From Jatrophihabitans sp. (GTDB lineage Bacteria > Actinomycetota > Actinomycetes > Mycobacteriales > Jatrophihabitantaceae), in the NCBI GenBank assembly GCA_036399055.1, contig DASWNX010000004.1:98504-162503 (forward strand): DNA of 64,000 nt, in the 5' to 3' direction. Position numbers and translations under genes: made by a program. Every line of letters starts with the position of its first letter. Positions within the stretch are counted from its first letter, which is position 1. The notes under the pieces were generated by a model that searched no databases, was not told where the DNA came from, and saw nothing but the letters and a program-made list of their open reading frames with translations. Below, piece after piece: positions 33,210-40,270 of the stretch.

Positions 33210-36017
33210 GTGCGCGCGTTGGCTCGGAGCGACAGCTTCGTCGACCGGTTGGCCGACTTCGGGCAGGCGCCGGCCCTGCTCAGCGACGGGCAGACCCTGA
33301 CCTACGCCGAGCTTGACGCGCGCGTCGAGGCGACCCTGGACCGGCTCGGTGGCCAGCGACGGTTGCTGCTGCTGCACGGGAGCAACACGATCGACTCCGT
33401 GGTGACCTACCTTGCGGCTCTGCGGGCCGGTCATCCGGTGATCCTGGTCGACGCCGCCCGCGGCGAGCAGCTGGCCGAGCTGCACGCGCGGTTCGACCCC
33501 GACGTGGTGATCAGGGCGCAGGATTGGCAGCAACGGCGGCCGACCAGCCGTCACGAGCTGCACCCCGAGCTACGGTTGCTGCTGTCCACCTCGGGCTCCA
33601 CCGGCTCGCCCAAGCTCGTCCGGCTGTCCGCGGCCAACCTGCAGAGCAACGCCGCCGCCATCGCCGACTACCTCGGACTGACATCCGAGGATCGGGCCGT
33701 GACCAGCTTGCCGCTGGCCTACAGCTACGGGCTGTCGGTGCTGCACAGCCATCTTCAGGTCGGGGCGAGTGTCGTGTTGACCGAGCACTCGGTGATCGAG
33801 CCCGAATTATGGTCGCTGGCCCGGTCGGAGTCGGTGACCTCCTTCGCCGCGGTCCCGCACACCTTCGCGTTGCTCGACCGGATCTCCGCGCGCTGGCACG
33901 ACGTGCCGAGCCTGCGCTACGTGACGTGTGCCGGCGGGAGGCTGGACCCGGCGGAGGTCCGCCGCCTGGCCGGCCTCGGCTCTCGGCACGGCTGGCAGCT
34001 GTACGTGATGTACGGGCAGACCGAGGCCACCGCCCGGATGGCCTACCTGCACCCGGCGCTGGCGCAGACGCATCCGGACTGCGTCGGGCGCCCGGTCCCC
34101 GGCGGCGCGCTGCGGGTCGACCAACCGGGCGCCGGTGGGGTTGGTGAGCTCGTCTACTCCGGTCCGAACGTGATGATGGGCTACGCCGAGGGCCCCGGCG
34201 ACCTGGCAGCGGACCCGGCGCTGACCGAGTTGCGCACCGGCGACCTCGGCCGGCAGCGGGCCGACGGACTGTTCCAGGTGGTCGGCCGGACCAGCCGCTT
34301 CGCCAAGCTGCTCGGCCACCGGATCGACCTGGACCGGCTCCAGTCGGCGCTCACCGCCTTCGACCCGAGCCTGGTCTGCCTGAGCGATGACCAGCAGTTG
34401 CTGATCGCGGTGACGACCGCTGACCCGTCGCTGGTGCGTGACGCCGCCGCCCGGCTGACCGGGTTGCCCCCTGGTCTGGTGTCGGTGGGCCAGCACACTG
34501 AGCTGCCGCTGCTGCCCAATGGCAAACCCGACCTCGCCGCGCTGCGCCGCCTTGACGCGTCTCCGAGCCTGGGCGCGGTCTTCGAGGGCGCCGCCAACGC
34601 GGGCGCGGTCTTCGAGGGCGCTGCCAACGACGGCGCCGTACTTGAGGGGGTGGCCCTCGAAGGTCCCGATCTCGAGGGCGCGGTCCGGGCCGCGTACGCC
34701 GAGGTGCTGGGCTATGACCGGGTCGACTCCAGCGCCAGCTTTGTCAGCCTGGGCGGGGACTCGCTGAGCTTCGTCACCATGGCGTTCCGGCTCGAGCGGT
34801 TGCTGGGACGCCTGCCGCTCGAGTGGCCCCGGCTGAGCATCCGAGAACTGGCCGCCGCCGGTCGGCGTCCGGCGCCCCGCTCAGCGGCCCTGGTCGAGCC
34901 GGCGGCGCCCTTGGCCCAGCGCGGACCGGTGGGCGGCGCACGCTCACGACGGAGAGGGTCGGTGGCCCACCTGGACACCGGCCTGGTGCTGCGCGCGCTG
35001 GCGATCACCCTGGTGGTGCTGACGCACCTGAAGGTCGCCGAGGTCCGCGGGGGAGCGCACCTGCTGCTCGGCGTGGCCGGCTACACCTTCGCCCGCTTTC
35101 CCCTGGCAGCCATCCGCGACAGCGACCGGATCGACGGGCTGCTCCACTCGATCGCCCGGTTCGCCGTGCCGAGCGTGCTCTACATCGGCCTCGTGGTGGC
35201 CCTCAACGACGCCTATCACTGGCACAACGTCGTGCTGCTCAACCATGTCCTCGGCCCGCCGAGGTGGACCCAGACCTGGAACTTCTGGTTCATCGAGGCG
35301 TTGGTGAGCATCCTGGCCGTGCTCGCGGTCCTGCTGGCGGCGCCGGCCGTGCGGCGGCTCGAACGCCGGCGCCGGATGCTGCTGCCGGCCCTGCTCCTGG
35401 CGGTCGGGCTGCTGTTGCGCGCCGACCTCATCGGCCTGGGCGAGACCACGCTGCGCTACAGCCGGCCTCACCTGGTGTTCTGGCTCTTCGCGCTCGGCTG
35501 GCTCATCCAGGTCAGCGCCGGGGTCCGTAGCCAGCTGCTGGTGAGCGCGTTGACGCTGCTCACCTTGACCGGTTACTTCCCGGACGAGCCGGCGCGTGGT
35601 CTGGTCGTGCACGCCGGGTTGCTGCTGCTGATCTGGATGCCGTCGCTGCCCGTGCCCCGGCTCCTCGCGCCGCTGATCAGCCTTCTCGCGTCGGCCTCCC
35701 TGTGGATCTATCTGACGCACTGGGCTCTCTGGCCGCCCCTGCTCGACGCCGGAGCCCCCGGCCCCGTCGTCGTCCTGGCCTGCCTGGCGGCCGGTGTGCT
35801 CGCCAACGTGGTCGCAAGCAGCGCGGTGAACCGTCTTGAGCAGGCGGCCACCCGGCTGGCCCGCGCCGTGGCCGCCAAGCGTGACACCGAGGCCGCCAAG
35901 CGCGACATCGACGGCGTGTCCGGCGGCGGCCAGCGGACCGGCGAGAGTCCCGCATCGGGCGGGGGAATCGACCGTGTCAGCGTCGAGACGGTGTCCGGGC
36001 GGGCCTACCAGGGCTAG
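33210..36017 (+). CDS. Adenylation - carrier protein - acyltransferase-3 fusion protein
   Basis: A 935-residue three-part protein. Residues about 1-440 form an adenylation domain (LLLSTSGSTGSPKLVRLS, YVMYGQTEATARMAY, LRTGDLGRQ, and LLPNGKPDLAAL with the catalytic Lys). A repeat-containing linker (about 454-485) leads to a phosphopantetheine carrier domain with SLGGDSLSFV (Ser about 518). From about residue 585 to 865 come roughly ten membrane segments beginning RALAITLVVLTHLKV, which resembles an acyltransferase-3 membrane domain with its N-terminal His. There is no condensation domain. The protein may load an amino acid and hand it to a membrane-side acceptor. The start is GTG with GGAGG 4 bases upstream, under an iron-box-like operator, so a role linked to iron uptake is likely. 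Confidence 0.82.
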   Translation: MRALARSDSFVDRLADFGQAPALLSDGQTLTYAELDARVEATLDRLGGQRRLLLLHGSNTIDSVVTYLAALRAGHPVILVDAARGEQLAELHARFDPDVVIRAQDWQQRRPTSRHELHPELRLLLSTSGSTGSPKLVRLSAANLQSNAAAIADYLGLTSEDRAVTSLPLAYSYGLSVLHSHLQVGASVVLTEHSVIEPELWSLARSESVTSFAAVPHTFALLDRISARWHDVPSLRYVTCAGGRLDPAEVRRLAGLGSRHGWQLYVMYGQTEATARMAYLHPALAQTHPDCVGRPVPGGALRVDQPGAGGVGELVYSGPNVMMGYAEGPGDLAADPALTELRTGDLGRQRADGLFQVVGRTSRFAKLLGHRIDLDRLQSALTAFDPSLVCLSDDQQLLIAVTTADPSLVRDAAARLTGLPPGLVSVGQHTELPLLPNGKPDLAALRRLDASPSLGAVFEGAANAGAVFEGAANDGAVLEGVALEGPDLEGAVRAAYAEVLGYDRVDSSASFVSLGGDSLSFVTMAFRLERLLGRLPLEWPRLSIRELAAAGRRPAPRSAALVEPAAPLAQRGPVGGARSRRRGSVAHLDTGLVLRALAITLVVLTHLKVAEVRGGAHLLLGVAGYTFARFPLAAIRDSDRIDGLLHSIARFAVPSVLYIGLVVALNDAYHWHNVVLLNHVLGPPRWTQTWNFWFIEALVSILAVLAVLLAAPAVRRLERRRRMLLPALLLAVGLLLRADLIGLGETTLRYSRPHLVFWLFALGWLIQVSAGVRSQLLVSALTLLTLTGYFPDEPARGLVVHAGLLLLIWMPSLPVPRLLAPLISLLASASLWIYLTHWALWPPLLDAGAPGPVVVLACLAAGVLANVVASSAVNRLEQAATRLARAVAAKRDTEAAKRDIDGVSGGGQRTGESPASGGGIDRVSVETVSGRAYQG
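34571..34660 (+). repeat. 30-bp tandem repeat in the A-PCP linker
   Basis: Two nearly identical 30-base units (34571-34600, 34601-34630; two mismatches) encode GAVFEGAANA/GAVFEGAAND, followed by a decayed third copy. The unit is a multiple of three, so copy-number change alters linker length without breaking the frame. Confidence 0.8.
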
Positions 36018-36030
36018 CCCGCCGTAGCGG

Positions 36031-36057
36031 CATCTGGCAACATCTGACAGATCCTGA
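36031..36057. promoter_or_regulatory. Repeated CATCTG motifs and small palindrome upstream of ORF C
   Basis: CATCTGG and CATCTGA start 10 bases apart, and ATCTG-A-CAGAT (36042-36052) is a perfect short palindrome. They sit upstream of the small ORF C/ATP-grasp pair and may be a regulator site. SARP sites usually repeat every 11 or 22 bases, so the fit to that type is poor. Confidence 0.25.
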
Positions 36058-36080
36058 CTTAACAACCGCAGGGAGTTTGA

Positions 36081-36176
36081 GTGCGCATCGTCGATCGCGC
36101 GAACGCGGAGCCGGCGCACTCAGTCGACGTCGCCCGCCCGAAGCAGCCCGAGCTGTCGGGCTCTGCCGATGTCTGA
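36081..36176 (+). CDS. Small ORF C (31 aa) overlapping ATP-grasp ligase 3
   Basis: A 31-codon frame starts with GTG behind AGGGAG at 5 bases. The product begins MRIVDRANAEPAHSVD and ends ELSGSADV. Its stop lies inside the start of the next gene (8-base overlap). That ATP-grasp gene has no visible Shine-Dalgarno sequence of its own, so its translation very probably depends on this frame. Almost all codons end in G or C, as in real genes of the window. No family is recognised. ATP-grasp ligases that use ribosomal peptides exist (pheganomycin type), so a substrate role is possible, but leader/coupling function is the simpler reading. Confidence 0.5.
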   Translation: MRIVDRANAEPAHSVDVARPKQPELSGSADV

Positions 36177-37500
36177 GCAGGCGTCAGACATCGCCGCGCA
36201 GTCCGCCGAGACGGCAGACACGAGGGACGAGCGACCCTTCCTGATCCTGGTCTCCAGCTTCGGGCGGACTTCGCGGGAGTACTTCCTGACCTCGCTGGGC
36301 TCGCGCTACCGGCTGTGGCTGTTCCTCGGGGGGCCGGGCCGCGCGTCCGAGCCGGACTGGGAGCTGCCCCATCTCGTCGGGCACACCGCTCTTGACACCC
36401 TGGACGCGGCCGCGATGACCGCCGAGGCCAGGCGGTTGGACCTCCAGCTGCGCAGCGACGGAGCCGGCCAGCTGGACGGAATCATCTGCTACGACGAGTC
36501 CCGGATCGTCGCCACAGCCACCGTGGCGGAGGCCCTCGGCCTGCCGAGCAGCCCGGCTGAGGCGATCACGCGCTGCCGGGACAAGCACCTCACCCGGCAG
36601 GCGCTGGACGCCGCGGGCGTCCCGCAGGCTGCCTCCATCGCTGTGCGTTCGGTGGAGGAGGCCGCGAGCGCCGCCGAGCGGCTGGGCTATCCGGTGGTGC
36701 TCAAGCCGCGCAACCTGGCGGCCAGCTTCGGCGTGACCCTGGCCGGCTCGGCCGAGGAGCTGACCCTCGCCTACACCCGGGCCCAGGCCGTCATCCTGCC
36801 CGAGACGCCCGAGCAGTACGAGGACGACGTCCTCATCGAGGAGTACCTGGACGGCCCTGAGATCAGCGTCGACGTGGCCTGCTTCGACGGCCGGGTCGTG
36901 CCGCTCGTCGTGGCGCACAAGGAGTGCGCCTTCCCGCCGGCCTTCGAAGAGGTCGGGCATGTGGTCGACGGGGCGGATCCGCTGCTGCACGACGGGCACC
37001 TGCACGAGCTGCTCAGGCGCGCGCACCTCGCGGTGGGCTTCTCCACCGGCATGACGCACGTGGAGCTGCGGCGCACGGTGGACGGTTTCAAGGTGATCGA
37101 GATCAACGCCCGCCTGGGCGGCGACCTGATCCCCTACCTGGGCCAGCTCGCCACCGGCATCGACCTGAGCCTGGTCGCCGCAGCCATCGCCTGCGGGCAG
37201 GCCCCGGACGTCACCCCGAGCGCGAGCCGTGTCGCGGCGGTGCGCTTCTACTACCCCGAAGAGGACCTGGTCGTGGGGGCGGTCCATATCGACCCGGAGC
37301 TGCTGCCGGCCGGGGTCACGCAGGTCGACGTCCTGGCCGCTCCCGGTCAGCACCTGAAGCTGCCGCCACGGCGGACCTCGTGGGAGTGCAGGGTGGCCCA
37401 GGCAGTCACCGTCTCCGACAGCGAGGCCGACTGCAAGTCCGTCCTCGACGCGGTCGCCGACGCGATCACGGTGCGACCAGCGGCGGCTCCCGTTCACTGA
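36169..37500 (+). CDS. ATP-grasp ligase 3
   Basis: ATP-grasp ligase of 443 residues. Following a Rossmann-like N-terminal domain (FLILVSSFGRTSREYFLTSL) come RDKHLTRQALDAAGVPQAAS, LGYPVVLKPRNLAASFGV (ATP-binding Lys), DVLIEEYLDGPEISVDVA, and MTHVELRRTVDGFKVIEINARLGGD with the intact metal-binding EIN. The C-terminal domain is of the usual ligase type. Translation appears coupled to small ORF C. It shares family with ligases 1 and 2 of BGC A but is not a close copy of either. It may act with the A-PCP-acyltransferase protein 5' of it (inference). Confidence 0.88.
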   Translation: MSEQASDIAAQSAETADTRDERPFLILVSSFGRTSREYFLTSLGSRYRLWLFLGGPGRASEPDWELPHLVGHTALDTLDAAAMTAEARRLDLQLRSDGAGQLDGIICYDESRIVATATVAEALGLPSSPAEAITRCRDKHLTRQALDAAGVPQAASIAVRSVEEAASAAERLGYPVVLKPRNLAASFGVTLAGSAEELTLAYTRAQAVILPETPEQYEDDVLIEEYLDGPEISVDVACFDGRVVPLVVAHKECAFPPAFEEVGHVVDGADPLLHDGHLHELLRRAHLAVGFSTGMTHVELRRTVDGFKVIEINARLGGDLIPYLGQLATGIDLSLVAAAIACGQAPDVTPSASRVAAVRFYYPEEDLVVGAVHIDPELLPAGVTQVDVLAAPGQHLKLPPRRTSWECRVAQAVTVSDSEADCKSVLDAVADAITVRPAAAPVH

Positions 37501-37577
37501 CGCCACGCCGGGCACGCGGGGGCGACAACACGTCCTGACCTGAACTGGCCTGACCGGCTAGGACGTCGGGCGTGCCC

Positions 37578-37613
37578 CGCCGGCGGAGCCCGCTCTCAGC
37601 AGGCTCCGCGGCG
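37578..37613. terminator. Strong hairpin between convergent ATP-grasp and methyltransferase genes
   Basis: CGCC-(G)-GCGGAGCC pairs with GGCTCCGC-GGCG around an 11-base loop (12 pairs, one bulge). It lies in the 136-base gap of two convergent genes. No T tract; probable bidirectional terminator. Confidence 0.45.
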
Positions 37614-37636
37614 AGGTGAGCCGACGGTGGGCGGTC

Positions 37637-38698
37637 CTACTTCTTTGCGACGATGACCCCGTGCGGGGTCCAGGCGCCGGTGGGACGAATTCGCTCGATA
37701 CCGCCGAAGCCGGCGGCGCGCAGGCACTCCTCGTACTTGTGCCAGGCGTAGAGCATGCCGCCGCCGCCCGGGATAGCGGCGAAGTAAGCCGCGTCCAGGG
37801 CTGCCATCAGGGGCCCGTCGCCGGTGTCGTCGGACATGGAGTTCATGATGACCACGCTGCCTCCCGAGGGCAGCGCCTCGTGCGCCCGGCGCAGCAGCTC
37901 GGTGTCCTGGGCGAGCGGCCAGATCTGCATCTGGTGCACGAACATCGCGCCGTCGTGGTCGGAGGGGAACGGGTCGGCGAACATGTCGGTGGCGATGACC
38001 TTGATCCGGTCGGCGAGACCGGCCTCGTCGACCCGCTGCTGCGCCAGGGGCACGACGCCGGGCAGCTCCAGCACGGTGATCTGCAGGTGGGGGAACGCCT
38101 GGGCGACGGCCACCGCGATGCTGGCGTCGCCGCCGCCGACGTCCAGCACCCGGTTGAGGCTGCCGAAGTCCACGCTGTCGATCAGGTAACCCGCGGCCAT
38201 CTTCGACCACGTGCCCATGTACCGGTAGAAGACCTTGCTCAGCTCCGGATCTCCGGTGAGCCGGTGGTAGAGAGTGGGTCCGTCGCCGGGCACGCGGCGC
38301 AGGCCCACGTTGGTGTTGGCCCGCAACGACTCGGTGAAATCGGCCAGGCCGGGGTAGTTGATGTACGCCTCGAACCCGATCGCTGCCGTCACCACATCCC
38401 AGCGGCCTTCGGCGAACAGCCGGCTGATGGTCGGGTTGTTGCGGTACTTGTCGTCGTTGGGATCCACCAGCCGTAGCGCGGTCATCCCCAGGAGCAGGAT
38501 GTCCAGCGCCCGGTCCTGGAGCTCCAGCGCGGCGCCGAGTTCCTTGCGGCTCAGTCCAGGTCGCTGTTCGAGCAGCTCGAACAGGCCCAGCTCCGTTCCG
38601 GCCCGTAGGTACTGGAAGGCCGAGTGGCCGAACAGCATGCGGGTCAGGTCGTCCTCGCTCAGCGGCAGTGCCGACGACGCGGGCTGTGGATCAGTCAC
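37637..38698 (-). CDS. SAM-dependent O-methyltransferase (hydroxyneurosporene/caffeate type)
   Basis: Methyltransferase of the plant-COMT/hydroxyindole-type (Methyltransferase_2) family, 353 residues. The N-terminal helical dimerisation part (about 1-110: FGHSAFQYLRAGTELGLFELLEQ) precedes the SAM-binding fold, with RVLDVGGGDASIAVAVAQAFP near residue 182. The later RRAHEALPSGGSVVIMNSM is also typical. Where plant enzymes have the catalytic His, HQMQIWPL is seen. The GTG start has AAGGAG 7 bases upstream. It is transcribed against the ATP-grasp gene and lies downstream of the split diiron-enzyme gene on the same strand. It probably methylates a hydroxyl or amine of a cluster product. Confidence 0.87.
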   Translation of the reverse strand: MTDPQPASSALPLSEDDLTRMLFGHSAFQYLRAGTELGLFELLEQRPGLSRKELGAALELQDRALDILLLGMTALRLVDPNDDKYRNNPTISRLFAEGRWDVVTAAIGFEAYINYPGLADFTESLRANTNVGLRRVPGDGPTLYHRLTGDPELSKVFYRYMGTWSKMAAGYLIDSVDFGSLNRVLDVGGGDASIAVAVAQAFPHLQITVLELPGVVPLAQQRVDEAGLADRIKVIATDMFADPFPSDHDGAMFVHQMQIWPLAQDTELLRRAHEALPSGGSVVIMNSMSDDTGDGPLMAALDAAYFAAIPGGGGMLYAWHKYEECLRAAGFGGIERIRPTGAWTPHGVIVAKK

Positions 38699-38853
38699 AA
38701 CAGATCTCCTTCTCGGCTCGGCGCGCCACCTTCTCAGCCACCGAGCCGCAATCGGGTAAGACGCCAGCTAGCGCGTCATGGGGTCCACTCAGGTCCTGGC
38801 GCCGAGCCTGTCACCAGTGTGGTGGCAGCCTCAGCACGAGGGGTTGTCACCAG

Positions 38854-39195
38854 TCAGCCCAGGCCGAACAGCTCCTGACGTGTCTTGGAGAAGAACTCCG
38901 CGGCGACGTTTCCCCGTATCAGCACGCCCATCGCCAGCTCCGGAATGGTATCGGGATTCTCTTTTATGTCGGGCGAGAACACCCCGTCGACCCATTCGCG
39001 GCTGTGATCGTGATCGACGACGACGTGGGTGGCTTCATAGCGGTAGACGGAGCTGGGCACGCCCAGTCGCTTGAGCCCGTCGAGGGTCGCGGCGAAGCGT
39101 GCCGGAGCCGTCCGCTCCAGCAATCCGAGACTGCCGAGTCCGCGCAGCAGGTGTCGGCGCCGGAGGGAGTGCATCAGTGATTCACGCATTGGCAT
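38854..39195 (-). CDS. C-terminal part of a frameshifted iron-containing redox enzyme
   Basis: This 113-codon frame reads like the second half of the protein encoded just upstream: LMHSLRRRHLLRGLGSLGLLE, followed by YEATHVVVDHDHSREWVDGVF, in which Glu/His residues would complete a diiron site. It begins in a 14-base overlap with the stop of the first part. Removing one G (near 39185) would join the two frames smoothly as ...KAYAN-RESLMHSLRR.... Alone it cannot be an active oxidase; expression by coupling (the ATG overlaps the first frame) would give a separate subunit-like fragment. Confidence 0.72.
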   Translation of the reverse strand: MPMRESLMHSLRRRHLLRGLGSLGLLERTAPARFAATLDGLKRLGVPSSVYRYEATHVVVDHDHSREWVDGVFSPDIKENPDTIPELAMGVLIRGNVAAEFFSKTRQELFGLG

Positions 39196-39757
39196 ATGCC
39201 TTGGGAATCTCGACTATGCCGAGATCGAACCCCGGTGCTATGGCGTTCTCCCGCATCCACTCAGTGGTGCTGTCGAGCATGACCGTGTGCGCGGCATCGT
39301 GCTTGCCATTGCCCATCTCGTCCCAGTGATCGCGGGCGATCGTCATGGGGTCATCGAAGTAACTCTCGACTTTTCCTTCGGCGAGAACGAGAAGCGCGAT
39401 ATCGAGAAGGCTTGCCTCATTTTGCAGGTAGTCACAGGCGTCGTGGTGCTCGTGAACCTCTGCGGTCGCCTCGAACCAGTCTCGACATTCCTCTGCCGTG
39501 ACGGGGAGGTCGGGACTCATCTCATTTACGCGCGCCTCCTCATACCGGTTCCACTCTTCCTCAATCGTGGCTATCCGGTCTAAGGCGCTCCAGTGGCCAA
39601 GCTTCAGGCTTTCTACGGGAAACGCGAAGAATTGCATGTGATGGCCATGGAGTTCGCGCATGCAGGCAAGCCTTGCCGGGGTATCGGGGACCGCTCCATC
39701 CACAGGGAATGCCCGGCGAATATCATCACCAATGGCGCCGTCGTCCATCCTGGTCAC
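39182..39757 (-). CDS. N-terminal part of a frameshifted heme-oxygenase-like diiron enzyme
   Basis: This 191-codon frame matches the N-terminal two thirds of the iron-containing redox enzyme family (heme-oxygenase-like diiron oxidases/oxygenases, as found in several natural product pathways). Evidence: HHMQFFAFPVESLKLGHW, WFEATAEVHEHHDACDYLQNE, LAEGKVESYFDDP and ARDHWDEMGNG. It stops early at 39182, where the frame shifts into the next reading frame. Start is GTG 39757 or the ATG 9 bases on. The region is lower in GC than its neighbours, a hint of recent acquisition. Members oxidise amines, fatty acids or amino acids; the target is unknown. Whether the shift is a pseudogene, programmed, or a sequencing error cannot be told here. 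Confidence 0.75.
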   Translation of the reverse strand: MTRMDDGAIGDDIRRAFPVDGAVPDTPARLACMRELHGHHMQFFAFPVESLKLGHWSALDRIATIEEEWNRYEEARVNEMSPDLPVTAEECRDWFEATAEVHEHHDACDYLQNEASLLDIALLVLAEGKVESYFDDPMTIARDHWDEMGNGKHDAAHTVMLDSTTEWMRENAIAPGFDLGIVEIPKAYANA

Positions 39758-40117
39758 ATCCTGTAAATTGAATTACATAGGCCTCCATCACCTGATCCGC
39801 CGGGACGGTTCATTGCTGCCACAGCGTACGCCGAGGTTCTCCGGAGTGCCAGCAATCTGTTGGAAGACAATCGCTCGGGTGAGCGGCGGTGCTGCCCGCA
39901 GACACATTGCTGAATTCAGCCTCAGGCAGTCAACGGCGACACGGTCGATACCGACATGTGCGGATTCGCGTCAACTCGCAGCGCAGCGTGAGTTCTGAGG
40001 AGCTGGGTTTCTGTAGTCATGAGCACTGACGCCGGTGCGCTGAGCCTGCCGAAACCAGGGGCCCGCCCCCCACGGGGGCCGCGGCCCTACCGTGCGACGA
40101 CGGCTTGCTGGCCCCGG
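39758..40117. other. Gap beside the split diiron-enzyme gene
   Basis: No supported gene. The right part (40057-40092) has C- and G-runs (CCCCCC-AC-GGGGG) that can form a stable hairpin and may end the GH12 transcript. The left part is AT-richer and should hold the promoter of the split gene. Confidence 0.4.
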
Positions 40118-40270
40118 TCATCTTCCCTCATCCTGCTCCGAGTCCGGAGTGGAGGGGGCGTCTGCGGCGGTCCTAGCTCGCTTGGCAGCGGGCAATGACC
40201 GCAGCGCCCCCTCCACCCGGCCCGGCAGGCTCAAGGTCGTGCGCGCTTGTGCCAGGTAGGCGGCGGCGCG
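40118..40270 (-). pseudogene. Open 50-codon frame directly after the GH12 stop codon
   Basis: Immediately after the TGA of the glycoside hydrolase, the same frame continues for 50 GC-biased codons (from RAAAYLAQARTTLSLPG to TPDSEQDEGR) before the next stop. It looks like a C-terminal coding remnant of a different gene. It has no start codon in a useful place and I do not recognise it. Confidence 0.3.
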
